DNA from: Piezodorus guildinii
Lineage: Eukaryota; Arthropoda; Insecta; Hemiptera; Pentatomidae
Direction of reading: 5' to 3'
NCBI GenBank assembly: GCA_023052935.1
Contig: JAJSOM010000037.1
Span: forward strand, 1 to 64,000
Length of the DNA: 64,000 nt
Below, piece after piece: positions 33,327 to 44,959 of this stretch. Each line of letters begins with the position of its first letter. Within the stretch, counting starts at the first letter, position 1. The notes under the pieces were generated by a model that was not told the origin of the DNA, searched no databases, and worked only from the letters and a program-made list of their open reading frames with translations. Position numbers and translations under genes: made by a program.

Positions 33327-34466
33327 TCTTTTTTTTTTTAATATATATATATATTTATTTATTGGAATTTACAACTGTATAACAAGTAATACAACAAGTA
33401 AATTTGAATGAAACATAAAAAGGCATGAAACACATGTAGAGAAGCTTCCCAATGGAAGCACTCTAAAAATATTCTAAACTAGAAGGTCCCGGGGCCATCT
33501 CCTTTTCAGACGCCTCGGAGAATTGTCAAGAATTGTAGAGGAAGAAAGGATTGAAACAAAAGGATTAGGGTGGGAATGGAGTTTGTCATAAAAGGATTGA
33601 TACCTCGTACGGACCAAACCAGCAACATATGGGACATTAAGGTCTTTATGGATGAGCTTGTTGGTGACAAAGTAAGGTGTATTGAGGATTTTTTCGAAGG
33701 ATTTTGGACTGAAGGGATTGGATACGAGAAGAATTCGATGGATTAGTAGAGCCCCAGAGCTCAAATCTGTAGGTCCATATTGGTCTTATGATAGTCATGT
33801 AGATGAGTCTTTTGTAGTTAAGTGGAAGATTAGAACGTTTGTCTAGTAAGTGTTGAAGTAACCGAAATCGGAGAGCAGCTTTTTTTCGTTTCAGTCTTAA
33901 ATGAGAATTCCAATTGAGGCGTTTGTCAAGGTGCAGTCCTAGATATCGGATCTGTTCAACCGGGACAAGAGGAGTATTATTGAAGGAGACAGTAGGGCAG
34001 GAAGTCATAGATTTACGACGAAGGGTAAAGGTAATTTGGTTGGATTTGTTGGAATTTACTTTTATTCTCCAGTTCTGACGCCATAATTCAAGGTCTCTGA
34101 GGTAGGATTGGAGAGTTTGAGAGGCAATAGTTGGATCATTATTGACTGATAACACACAAGTGTCATCAGCATAGGTAGAAAGGAAGGTGTTAGGATGTGT
34201 TGGGATATCAGCTGTATAAACTGTGTAAAGGATGGGTCCTAGGATACTACCTTGAGGGACACCAGCAGACTGACTAAAATTGACGAAAATGAATTATTAT
34301 GATTGATTTCGAAGGATCTGCCAGTGAGGTAGGACTGGATAATAAGGAAATATGTAGGGGAGAGGAATTGGCAGAGCTTGTAAAGTAATCCCGGGTGCCA
34401 GACTCGGTCGAAGGCCTGTTCCACGTCAAGGAAGGCTCCCGTACAATTCAAGCCACGCTCCAATGT
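33327..34466 (-). mobile_element. 5'-truncated Jockey-type LINE (copy L6)
   Basis: The minus strand encodes, in broken frames, GAFLDVEQAFDRVWHPGLLY, AGVPQGSILGP-like sequence with YADDTCVLS, RYLGLHLDKRLNWNSH and IRPIWTYRFELWG. Frameshifts lie near 33650 and 34240. Repeats GTGAAATT at 33319-33326 and 34467-34474 are the probable TSD. The tail is the T-rich run at 33327-33342. Subfamily as in L1 and L7. Confidence 0.9.
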
Positions 34467-34519
34467 GTGAAATTCTTAAACTCAAAATAATTTTGTCTAA
34501 TAAATGTTAAATACGTATA

Positions 34520-35218
34520 TTGGTTTGTGTCACATGAAATGTTCGTTTTCAAGGTAAAGGATTTTTATTATAAACGATCTAAAAACATGATAATTTGATT
34601 CGAGGTATTTACCTTCTTTTTCTACACATTTTTCTCAACGTGACACCAACTTTTTTATCCCCGAACTGAAAAACTCTGAGGTTTTAAGTAAAAAAAAAAT
34701 CTGAAAACGCACTTTTCACTTGATCATCATTTTCAAAAAGTTTTACTTTGACGAAGTTGTCTAAATTTCTTAACAGGTGGTAATCTGTTGGAGACAAGTA
34801 GGGAGAATATGGTGGGTGCGGAAGAACTTCGTAGCCCAGCTTTTTTCAATTTTTGCAGGGAATGTTTTGTAACTTGGTTCTGGCTGCCGCTCAGTGAGAT
34901 CATGAGATACCCATGTAACGAGCTTTTTTACTTTCTCAATACATTTTCATTGTCTGGAAACGGTAGATACACTCTATTCCCCAAACGCCTTGCAAATATT
35001 TCTAGCGGCCTCAGCTGCTGAATGGCCGAGTTTAAACTAACTAAAGTTTAAAAAGTGGGTAATTGATTGGGAAGCTAATGTTTATAATACAAAGGTAGAA
35101 GATTAGTACCTGTTTACTTTAAATATGTAAACATTCGGAAGAAAACAACAGAGACCGGTAAAATACTTTATGTATTTCAGAAACTATAAAAACGGACATT
35201 TTATGTGAAACAATCCAA
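34520..35218 (-). mobile_element. Mariner-like element, doubly deleted (copy 3)
   Basis: Termini TTGGTTTGTGTCACATGAAA and TTTTATGTGAAACAATCCAA are flanked by TA (34518-34519 and 35219-35220). It carries the same central deletion junction as copies 1 and 4, plus a second deletion that removes most of the N-terminal domain (GGTAGATACAC joined to CCCCAAACGCC). The C-terminal remnant is on the minus strand, with stops. Length 699 bp. Confidence 0.88.
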
Positions 35219-35220
35219 TA

Positions 35221-35914
35221 ATTATGTGTTTTAATTAATGTTTCACTTCTTATAAAACAATATTTTTGTCAGATTCCCTCGCCTGCTACAGCCAAATATC
35301 ACTGATTCTTGATAACTCTCCTCCCTTCAGTTAATATACTTCTAGATAAGTTGGACTAATTTGTTGTTACTAATTATGAAACAGGCGGTAAGGATGTACC
35401 AATATATATATTACGTAACGTAACGTAACGTTGTTTTAGATTAAATGGAAAATGTGAAATTGAGTTTGGATCAGAGTTGGGAAGACGGTATTAGGGAAGG
35501 GACCTAGCTATCTGTAATTCAGATCGCTGTGGGCACCTTAACTAGCTTCTCTCCGTCCAATTTCTTCTCCTCTGCCGCAACTCCCCTGTACTCTCTATCT
35601 TTCTTCTCTTTTTTTCTAGGCGAGAAGTCTTAAATAGATCAAATGTGGACTAATTCGAAGGAGCGAATCCTTAAAAAAAAACTCACAAATCCATTATATT
35701 TGTTGAATCTATAACTTTGGTCGGCTTTTTAAGTGCAAAATAAAACAATATTTGGAAGTAAAGCTTCTTCGAGGTTAAAGAACGCTCTAGAGTACGTCAG
35801 TGCAATGGGAACTCTAGGTCTCCGGCATGCCACCAGTCATATCGTTTTCACTTGATTACAGTTAATTGAATAACATATTTATAAAGATCGTTGTAAATTT
35901 ATTAGTAATAAAAA
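35221..35914. other. Unannotated stretch with an (ACGTA)n microrepeat
   Basis: ACGTAACGTAACGTAACGT lies near 35415-35433. No gene recognised. Confidence 0.4.
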
Positions 35915-36575
35915 TTGAATATTTATTTATTGAGAAATATTACCATCTGTTTCAGAATGAACAATAGTAATAGTGATATAGGACCACATTTACACAATAT
36001 ATACAGAAAATAATGATAAAGTCAAATTACACAAAATAGAAAAAATAAATTTATATGTACAATAAAATAAAAAAACAAAACAACAACCTATAATTGAGGT
36101 AAATACAAAGTTGGCAAATAAATAAACATCATACAAACAATGGTAACTATATACAATATATACAACTGCTAAGGGGACCCCAGACTGGGTTTTTCCCTCC
36201 ACTTGCGGAATCCAAGAGATCCCAGTGCCTCTCTCTAAGCCGCATCACTGGTCTTAGCCAGTAGAGGCTGAGTTAAGGCGCAATAGCTACAAACATACAT
36301 GAGTGGAAGATCTTACCAGTGTCAGAACTCCAATACAAATGTTTACAGAACGTCGCGGGGCCACTGCCGTTTCAATCTTCGTGGAGGATCGTAGTGGTGG
36401 GTAAAGCTGTAGAGGGATTGAGCTAAAGGATTAGGATGATGAAGAATGCTCTAATGGAATTTAGAAAATTTGGATGGTACCAGGTCTAAAATAAATGGAA
36501 TATTAAGGTCGTGGTGTAAGGTACAGTAGGAAACATAATAGGAAGCATTAACTATTGTTCGTAGGACTAAGGATT
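35915..36575 (-). mobile_element. Diverged Jockey-type LINE 3' end (second family)
   Basis: The minus-strand translation reads TIVNASYYVSYCTLHHDLNI PFILDLVPSKFSKFH, then HHPNPLAQS and YDPPRRLKRQWPRDV. This is the same C-terminal layout as the main LINE (NAPYFV...DLNIP...PPRRLKRRWPRDL) but with many replacements, so it is another family. The 3' UTR is about 420 bases and the end is AATAAATATTC-like (reverse). Truncated and with stops. Confidence 0.75.
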
Positions 36576-36825
36576 GGGGGGGTAGTAATTAAAATAAGAA
36601 CATAACATTCTTACTACTATAATATACTATATCTTTATAATAATAATATCTTGGAATTTTAAGGGTACTATTTATTATCGGGAGGCCTGGGACGTTTTTA
36701 TCATAATAATAAAATTAAATAATGGATGGGCTGGTTTTAAATGGTGCGGACTGTATAAATGAATGGTTATATTTTCTACTATTGTCACATATTGAAATGG
36801 GGGTTAGTAAATGCTTATCTATTGT

Positions 36826-36828
<3 letters not shown>

Positions 36829-36897
<69 letters not shown>
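36829..36897. repeat. (TA)n microsatellite
   Basis: About 34 TA units; frames with Tyr-Ile repeats here are artefacts. Confidence 0.97.
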
Positions 36898-36907
<10 letters not shown>

Positions 36908-37071
36908 TAGATATTAAATATAATTGTAAAATAAAATATAATTGTAAAATAATAAATAAATATAATTGTAAAAATATAATATTTATATTTCTTGAAAATG
37001 TATACATCTAATAATAATTTCACTGATGACCGAGATGTTTTGTGCCAATAAATATATATAATAATGGAGTA

Positions 37072-37205
37072 GTTGACCGTTTTGATTATAAGGTAAGGAA
37101 GTTGGTTGAGGGAGCAGTCACCAAGAAAACACACCAGTAAGAAAAAAATAAAGAAAGTGTTTTTTATTGGTAGTTTCTTGGTTACCACATCCCCAAACAA
37201 CTGCT
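37072..37205. mobile_element. MITE-like inverted repeat (family B, copy 2)
   Basis: GTTGGTTGAGGGAGCAGTCA CCAAGAAAAC at the left and CTTGGTTACCACATCCCCAA ACAAC at the right are imperfect inverted complements. TAGTTGACCGTT lies outside the left arm, as it does near 1222 beside copy 1. Confidence 0.45.
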
Positions 37206-37224
37206 CCATCATATGCGATTTATA

Positions 37225-38122
37225 TTGGGTTGTTTCACATGAAATGTCCGTTTTTATAGTTTCCGTAATACATAAAGGATTTTGCTGGTCTCTGTTGTTT
37301 TCTTCCGAATGTTTACATATTTAAAGTAAACAGTTACTAACTCTCTACATTTGTATTATAATCATTAGCTTCCCAATCAATTACCCACTTTTTAGTATAC
37401 CTCCAAATATGAACATGGAAACACGTGGTTTTCGAGTAATATTTTTGTACGAGTTTAAACTCGGCCATTCAGCAGCTGAGGCCGCTAGAAATATTTGCAA
37501 GGCGTTTGGGGAAGGGAGTGTTAATGAACGGATTATTCGCCGTTGGTTTGCTAAGTTTTCAGCTAGGGATACCAACTTGGAAAACTTGCCCCGAGGAAGA
37601 CCTCCGTCCGTAATAGACAACGATGTCCTCAAACATACAGTAGAGGGAAACCCCTACCAAACAGTTAAAGGGCTCTCAGCACAACTAAATGCAAGTGCAT
37701 CTACCTTTCCAGATATTTAAAGTGTATCGGAAAAGTAAAGAAGCTCGATACATGGGTACCTCATCATCTCACTGTGCGGCAGCAAGACCCCATGTTTCAA
37801 AACATACCGTGCAAATATTGAAAGAACTGGGCTACGAAGTTCTTCCACACCCACCATATTCTCCCGACTTGTTTCCAACAGATTACCACCTGTTCAGGAA
37901 TTTAGACAACTTCGTCAAAGGAAAACTTTTTGAAAATGCTGATCAAGTGAAAAGTGCGTTTTCAGATTTTATTTCACTTCATAGATCAGAGTTTTTCAGT
38001 TCGGGGATAAAAACTTGGTGTCACATTGGGAAAAATGTGTAGAAAAAGATGGTAAATACTTGGAATAAAATTATCTTGTTTTCATATTGTATTTTTAATA
38101 AAAATCCTGTACCTTGAAAACG
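37225..38122 (+). mobile_element. Mariner-like element, internally deleted (copy 4)
   Basis: The left terminus TTGGGTTGTTTCACATGAAA is preceded by TA. The best-preserved N-terminal domain is FLYEFKLGHSAAEAARNICK, SVNERIIRRWFAKFSA and LPRGRPPSVIDNDVLK. After a frameshift the reading passes ARPHVSKHT straight into LKELGYEVLPHPPYSPDLF and PTDYHLF. The catalytic Asp 1 and the Asp of DNARPH are lost. The right terminus is cut at about 38122 within ACCTTGAAAACG, so the last ~25 bp of TIR are missing. Confidence 0.9.
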
Positions 38123-38944
38123 CTTTTCTTTTGATGTTGGCTGGCTTCTGGCCCGTCCTGCTCAGCTTGCTTTGCTTCTATTCACACATTAGGTGTAGAC
38201 AGTTATTGACTTGTAATTTCACTTTTACTGGGCAACACACTTTTATCACTTGAGGCACATTTTTTCTCACTCACTGACTGTCACTTACTAGCCCACAAAA
38301 TGGAGGGTCCAAAATGGTGGAGCCTCCCAATTATAATTAATAATAAATTTACCTGTTAAATTATATCCTGTTCAAGGAAGATCCGTGAACAGGTACTTAT
38401 ACGAAGGGATAGTAGATCGGATGAGGAAATACGGCAAAGGTCAAATGAAGGGATAGATATCGTAAGAAATATGATATACCTTAATATCTATAATGTCCAA
38501 TTACTTCCTGTAGGAAAGCTGTTTGATCCTGGACCCGGGTAAGCGTTCAGGTGTCTTGGGCAAATCCTTCCTAGGCTATCGGAGATAGGCAAAGTGAAGG
38601 AGCAGCATCCTTTGTAATAGGGGTAATATTAATACTAATTATTTACAATTACTGATGTGTCAATCTCATTCTTTAACTTAGTAACGATTTTTTACATGTC
38701 AGTGTAACGGTTGGCTTGTGCTCTTGTTTGTGTAATTTTTAATAATTTTTAAAAATAATTTGTAATCATTCGCTATTTTAAAAGTAATTGGCTGATAATA
38801 ACTTATAGGTTTTAGTATCATCGATGGGTGCCCTGGTATTTTTGTGCCAGATTGCAAATATTGGTCTTGTAGTTTAGGCGAAAAGCACGGCGGGCGCTGA
38901 ATAGAGGGATTTTTTTAGTTGTTCGGGTTTTACTATTCTTGAAA
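38123..38944. other. Unannotated stretch
   Basis: No gene, promoter or recognised repeat was found. Confidence 0.35.
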
Positions 38945-39175
38945 CGTAAAACCTCAATTTGCCTACCTAGGTTGAATCAGGATAGGGATCTCTAACGAGT
39001 AACTGACATCGCATAGGGTATGGACCACCATTTTACTTCTCTTCCGAAGGACGGGCTAACCAAGAATCTTTTACTACCTTAATAACTATTCTAATTCTAG
39101 CTATCTTCTAGGTTTGAACCCTTGATCTTGGACATAGAAGGCTCTTATGCTAGCCTAAGCACCACAGGTGACTCT
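38945..39175 (-). mobile_element. SINE-2 copy, decayed but with promoter boxes
   Basis: Read in reverse: GTGCTTAGGCTAGCATAAGA (A-box region), GGGTTCAAACCTAGAAG (B-box region), then a body with ACGAGTTACTCGTTAGAGAT-like sequence. The order matches 51440-51703. The 3' tail is missing. Confidence 0.7.
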
Positions 39176-40124
39176 ATTGCAATTCGTTTCGTGTATGAAA
39201 TGGGTAAGGTGAAGCATTGCTTGTCGCTGAAAATTTGATTTTTCAATTTTTTAATTACTTTTATACTGTCAATAAACTTCGATTGAACACTGATTACAAT
39301 TGTAGGGAACGTTTTTGCAATTTCCGTTTTGCTCAAAGACGCCTGATCCAGAGATTTTTCATTCTGGTTTAAACGATTCTGGGTTCTGAGAAGCAATATT
39401 AAGTTTGGAACCCTTTTACTAACTCCAACAACCTGGTTTACCCAGAATTGTTTGTTTAAGCCTCGATTTCACGGAGCTTCGAACCCCCGATTATACAAGA
39501 TGCCTATGAACTAGCCATGCGTAATTATGTCCACAAGGCAACAAGTAAACAAATTACTTAAAAACTTTGGAAACTGCTTTTGCCATGTGTACATTTTAAA
39601 CAAGTTTCTAAAATCCACAGGTGATTCAATTGAAGCTTTGATTTGCAAAAGGAATTAAATTCATTCAAGGAAATTTTGTGGAAAGCGCAAAATTCTCTCA
39701 TTATTATACTACTAGAAGTTAAACAATTTTAAACCAACAAATTGTTTTTTCGTCTATTGGGAAGTCCTCCATGCAAAGGAGTTAACTTTAACTCCAAATA
39801 TTACATTCCTTACACATTCCGTGAAATGAAAAAAATATGTCTTTAACTAAAAATTAAAGCTTCTAAAAAGCTGTGACAAAATGTCACTCTCTAGCGCCTT
39901 TTTTGGTAACTAGGTGCTCCTAGTTTACCACCTTTTCAAGACTGTGGTACAATGCGGTAGAACAGTTAGGTGAAAATTCGTGGAGGTCGGAGATAGTGAA
40001 CATACACTCTCACATATTTTCAACGTATAAATATTCAATTTTGGGTATCAATAAAGGAACCCCATCGATTAATATATACCTTAATGTAATGTGTGCAAAA
40101 AAATTATACATGGTCTCAATTATG
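39176..40124. other. Unannotated stretch
   Basis: The minus-strand 83-residue frame at 39145-39396 has no family I recognise and overlaps the SINE. GGTAACTAGGTGCTCCTAGT TTACC near 39905 is a small hairpin. Otherwise nothing is seen. Confidence 0.35.
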
Positions 40125-41872
40125 AAGATGCTGTATTTTAGACGGGATGAGCTAGTCGGGAAGATTGACCACCGTTTTTCTACAAGACTGAAAAATTACT
40201 TTAGCATAGTTGTGCCAAGACCAAAACAACAATATTCCTCCAAATTTTCAATTTTCTCACACAAATACTTCAAAGTATTCAAATTATTACTACAATGTTA
40301 AAATATGGGCGAAATCCCTCAAAGAAGAAAAAATTGCTGAATTATTGAATCCAAATTACTCATCGCTATAGACATGACGTCAATGCCAGCCTGCGTTACT
40401 CATTCTGATATTTATATTGTATATGCATTCTTTATTGACTTTTGATTTTGTCAATTTCTGTGTAATATGTTATGTTTCTTTAATTGCTTATTATGTAATT
40501 CAATCTTGTATTTACTTGCCTTAATTTTATATCTTGTATATATGAATTTGTATTCTTTATTGCTTTTGGTTTAGTCAATTACTGTTTATTTCTGTGTACT
40601 GTTTAACTATTTCATATAATTGTTTTTTGTATTAATTAGGTATTAGGTATTTGACAAGATTCCGGTTTTGGGGTATGCCGATGATCTGGTACTGCTAGGT
40701 GAAAACACGGAAACCATACAACTAAATACAAGTGTGTTAATAAAAACCGGTAAAGAAATAGGACTCGAATTAAATAACGATAAGACGAAGTATATGATTA
40801 GTAGCAGAAACGGTGTCGATCTTGGTGATATTGATGTATCAGGTCATACTTTTGAACACGTAGAGAAAATCAAGTATTTAGGTTCAATTATAACTAGAAA
40901 AAATGAAATCCAGGAAGAAATAAAGTCCCGGTTAAAGGTGGGAAATGCGTGTTATTATTCAGTTGCTAAGTTACTTAGTTCGCGGCTTCTATCTAAAAAC
41001 TTAAAGATTAGAATTTATAAAACTATTATTCTTCCAACGGTTCTTTACGGATGTGAAACGTGGCCGCTTACTTTGAAGGATGAACAACGGCTTAAGGTTT
41101 TCGAAAATAAGGTATTGCGTAAAATATTTGGTCCAAAGAGAGATGAGGCCACTGGGGAGTTTAGAAGGTTGCACAACGTGGATTTGCGGAACTTGCATCC
41201 TGTGAATATAATTGAGCTGATTGCATCGCGGAGACTCAAATGGGCGAGTAAAGTTGTTGGGCTCGATGACGAGCGGATTCCGAGAAATTTGGTATTTGCT
41301 GATCCGACCGGTAGGCGTCCGAAAGATAGGCCGAAGCGGAGATGGGAGGATTGCTTTAAGGCTGATCTCGGGAGCTTGGGCTTGAATGGTGAACATTGGA
41401 CGAGTCTGTGTAGGCAGAATTTGGTGGTATCGGCATCGAAACTTCGGGTTCGCTAAACCTATTATTATTATTATTAATTAGGTATTATGTAATTCAATTT
41501 TATTTTTACATGCCTTAATTTTATATCTTGCATATATGTATATCTATTCCTAACAGCTTTTAAGCTTAGTCAATCACTGCTTCATATTGTGTACCGTATT
41601 ACTTTTTCTTTATATATTTTATATTCCTTATGTATTATATTGTTTTTGCTGTGTGGTGTGTTACTGTTTCTTGATAAAATTGTGTTATATTATTTAAGTA
41701 TTGTTTTGTATCGTACCGTGTACTGTTACTGTTTGTTATTGTACTTTTATTGAATTGCCGCAGGTGAACTCCTTTCCCACACACGGGCTCGCCTTAGTGC
41801 GATAGTCACTTCTACTTGCAATGTAATATGTCTGTATTTTGATTTGAATAAAAAAGTTTAAAAACAAAAAAA
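40125..41872 (+). mobile_element. LINE 3' end with repetitive 3' UTR, interrupted by an RTE
   Basis: 40125-40375 encodes a decayed LINE C-terminus (RFSTRLKNYFSIVVPRPKQQ, YSSKFSIF, then KIWAKSLKEEKIAELLNPNY in the next frame). The long 3' UTR contains diverged ~150-bp tandem units (TATTATGTAATTCAAT and CTTAATTTTATATCTTG at about 40490 and again after 41481). It closes with GAACTCCTTTCCCACACACG, AATAAAAAAGTT and a short A-rich end. An RTE-like element occupies 40646-41472. Confidence 0.6.
40646..41472 (+). mobile_element. 5'-truncated RTE-like LINE with open RT frame
   Basis: The open frame (to stop at 41454-41456) starts in the RT palm at GYADDLVLLGE, with the catalytic Asp pair. It continues KIKYLGSIITRKNEIQEEIK, TIILPTVLYGCETWPLTL, LRKIFGPKRDEATGEFRRLH and RPKDRPKRRWEDCFKADLG, the order typical of RTE-type elements. 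An (ATT)n tail lies at about 41459-41475. TSD ATTAATTAGGTATTA at 40631-40645 and 41473-41487. With no disabling mutation in the retained part, this looks like a recent insertion. Confidence 0.9.
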
Positions 41873-41879
41873 TACTGTA

Positions 41880-42383
41880 TCTTACTTAAAGCTTCATCAT
41901 TTCAAATTCGCTCAACTCGAATATTTAGTTGTTATTTATCAATGATAATAAGAGGGTGTGCCTATATTTTTGAAATCTAGAAAATTAAAGGTACTTTAGA
42001 TGAAAAAATAAATAAATTAGCGCCATTTTAGCCCTTTCAGGCTATTTCAATCTGAATGTAGCCAACATAATATTTAAGCTTATTAAATTTTACATCCATA
42101 TAGCGAGATTAATCAAAATGGTTAAAGCTGTTTTTGAGAAAATCATAAAAGTAGCAAAATGCATGGTAGAAAGTGGCTTTTCTGGTCAGCTGATTTTGAT
42201 TAAAAAGTTGCTGTAACATCTCGGGCGTATAGTTGTCTAAAATATGAAATTTCAGTTTCCTACGATTTATGGTCTTTGCGCTAGACTAACCACAGACACA
42301 CACCTTCAGACCTTTTTTCGGGACTTGGTCATTTGGACTCAGAAGACCCTAAAACGTGTAGGTAGGTAAGTGAAAGTAAAATA
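41880..42383 (-). repeat. Family A fragment (A12)
   Basis: AAATTAAAGGTACTTTAGAT, TTTTAGCCCTTTCAGGCTAT, CTGGTCAGCTGATTTTGATT, TCGGGCGTATAGTTGTC and TTTTTTCGGGACTTGGTCAT occur in order, closing GGTAGGTAAGTGAAAGTAAA. It is the left half in reverse, 3'-truncated. Confidence 0.75.
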
Positions 42384-42810
42384 CGTTTATGTCATAATTG
42401 AACTCTCACAGTCCTATAACTAATACTTTTAAAAGCGATGGAGTTTTCAATGAAAACTATGCCAAAAAAAAAATTTACTTCAAACAAATCCCAGTGTAAA
42501 TATAGGAGTGATTGCATACAAAAGACTCCTATCCGGTCTGGATATCGAGTTTACACAATCTTCACTTTTTCACCCCGACTTGCACAAGTGTTGAAAACAA
42601 ACAAGCCCTTAGTCGAAAGGTAAACCCTGGAGCTCCCTCAACAACTGTTTGCGATAGGCTTTAGCTGCAATCTCACTTCAAAGCTTTTCGGAAAACGTGA
42701 AGTCGAAATCTGATTCCAGTCTAAATCCTTGGGGATGGAGTTCGATATAAATATTGTTTGACATTTTTCGGTCTGATGGTTAGGATTCAGTAATTTTTAT
42801 TGTGTAAGGT
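42384..42810. other. Unannotated stretch
   Basis: No gene or repeat recognised. Confidence 0.4.
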
Positions 42811-43270
42811 TTTTTACTTTCACTTAACTATATATGAAACATATAGTAAGGGAAAGTATTGCGATCTCCAGTTTTCAACGGAATTACACGTTTTAGGGTC
42901 TCCTGGGTCTCCTAACCAAATCCCGAAAAAAGGTATGTGTGTGTGTGTGTGTGTATGTGTGTGTGTGTGTGGGTAAGTCTAGCGCAAAAGCTATAAGTTG
43001 TACGAAACTAAAATTTCATATTTAAGACAACTATACGCCCGAGATGTTACAGCAACTTTTTCATCGAAATCAACTAACCAGAAGAGCCACTATATACCAA
43101 GCATCTGTTTATGATTTTCTCAAAAACGGCTCTAACGATATTGATGAAATTCCCTTTATTGATGTTAAAATTACTGGGCTTTAAGATCATGTAGGTTTCA
43201 TTCTGATTTAAATAGTCTGACAGGGCAATACAGATAAATATGAAAAAATACAGATGTAAATTCTAATTAA
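42811..43270 (+). repeat. Family A left half (A13) with long (GT)n
   Basis: TTTACTTTCACTTAACTATA, AGTAAGGGAAAGTATTGCGA, ACACGTTTTAGGGTCTCC, an expanded (GT)n tract (about 42935-42972), then CAACTATACGCCCGAGATGT and TAGTCTGACAGGGC. The right half is absent. Confidence 0.78.
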
Positions 43271-43661
43271 TAATTAAGAAAACAATCTTACATATTCCAT
43301 ATATACCCTCTTGGCAACCCTTCTAGGAAAATGCTGAACTTTCACCTTTCTTATGAATCGCTTCGATCTGACAAATAATTTGATATAATAATTACTATAA
43401 TTGAATCTTAAATATTTTGGAATCATTAAAACAGTAAAATAAAATAGAAAATTGTGATGGAGTTGAATATTTTCTAAAGATCTTACTGATTAATTGAGGG
43501 AATGGATTTAGTATGTTCCCGGAAATGCATACGTTCTATGCTACTTTGGTAAGGAAAAGGCTATTGTATATTCTATTAAAAAAAGAAAATGTGACAATTT
43601 TTCTACATTGGGTTAGCATTTACTAACAGGATCTTATCAAAATAATGAATTATATAAAAAA

Positions 43662-43752
43662 AAATCTGGCGCGGGCAACACACGACTTTCACCAACCTCC
43701 ATTTTTAAAATCGATAAAAGAATTTTCAATCTTTAGCTTTCCAATGGTATAT

Positions 43753-43814
<62 letters not shown>

Positions 43815-44444
43815 ATTATATATGTAGATACATACATAGATATGTTCTTATGTTCGAAAACGAAAAAATTGCATTTAAAATTTTTTTTTTCGGTTTTATC
43901 CTTTATTTGGATATCGAATTCATTCAATTTATATATTTGCCTGTTTTTCATCAGTGGTAACAAGATATATACTTTATTTTTATAGAATCAACAAAATTGA
44001 AGGTACTTTAGTGGATAATGTTTAAAATATCGGCATTTAAGCCCTGTCAGACCATTTTAATCAGAATGAAACCTACACGATATTAAAGCACAATAAATTT
44101 TACACCGATATAGCGAGTTTAATCAAAATCGTCTGAACCGTTTTCGAGAAAATCAAAAAAGGTGCAAAATGCATAGTATAAAGTGGCTCTTCTGGTAAGC
44201 TCATTTTGATGAAAAAGGTTTTTTTAACGTCTCAGGCGTATATTTGTCTTAAATGTGATATTTTAGTTTCATAGGACTTAACGATTCCGCCCGGGAGTTA
44301 CTACACAAACACACACAGACTAGCGGGACTTGGGTTATTTGGACTCAGGGACCCTAAAATGTGTATTTTCGTTGAAAACTGGAATTCGAAAATTTTCAAG
44401 ATCGCAATACTTTCCATTATTATATATAGTAAGTGAAAGTAAAA
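43662..44444 (-). repeat. Family A element (A14), both ends, internal deletion
   Basis: Begins AATCTGGCGCGGGCAACACA with CGACTTTCACCAACCTCC and ends ATATAGTAAGTGAAAGTAAA. About 150 bp near the right end are deleted, and a (TA)n array has expanded at 43755-43823. From 43850 onward it is nearly identical to 61990-62575. Confidence 0.8.
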
Positions 44445-44959
44445 ATTTAATTTCCTCTTGACAGGGAAGAACAATAGATCATGTATATATCTTGTACAAC
44501 CTACTGCATTTCCGAGACAGAGAGAAATTTAGGGCGGATTAATGTAGTATAGAGTTCGCTAGTGTATCTCTATTTATCCAATAATTAAGTTACAAATGAA
44601 ATAAATAAATAAAAATTGAAATAAAAAATGCTGCGAATTATTACACAAATGTTGATTTTTTCCTAATAATCATATTAGGGTATAACTGTTTATATAGCTG
44701 TTTAAAAGTTATTAACTAATATAAAAAGCTATAAATATTTCAAAAGAAAATGGTCAATCACTACTTCATATTTCAAAACTTTGACTTTATCATTATTTTC
44801 TATATATATTGTACGAATGAGGTACTATTACTGCTGTTCATTTAGAAACAAATTTTAATATATATCAATAAACATTTAATTAATACAATTTAAAAACGAT
44901 ATTTCTTTGCTATTTCTACACCGATTTCAATGACTATTCTCGTTTTGTAGGATTTTTTT
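44445..44959. other. Unannotated AT-rich stretch
   Basis: No gene or repeat recognised. Confidence 0.4.

Noticed and set aside
36715..37212. 165-residue minus-strand frame with membrane-like segments
   Set aside because: It spans the TA array and MITE-like sequence; hydrophobicity comes from Ile/Tyr codons in AT-rich DNA.
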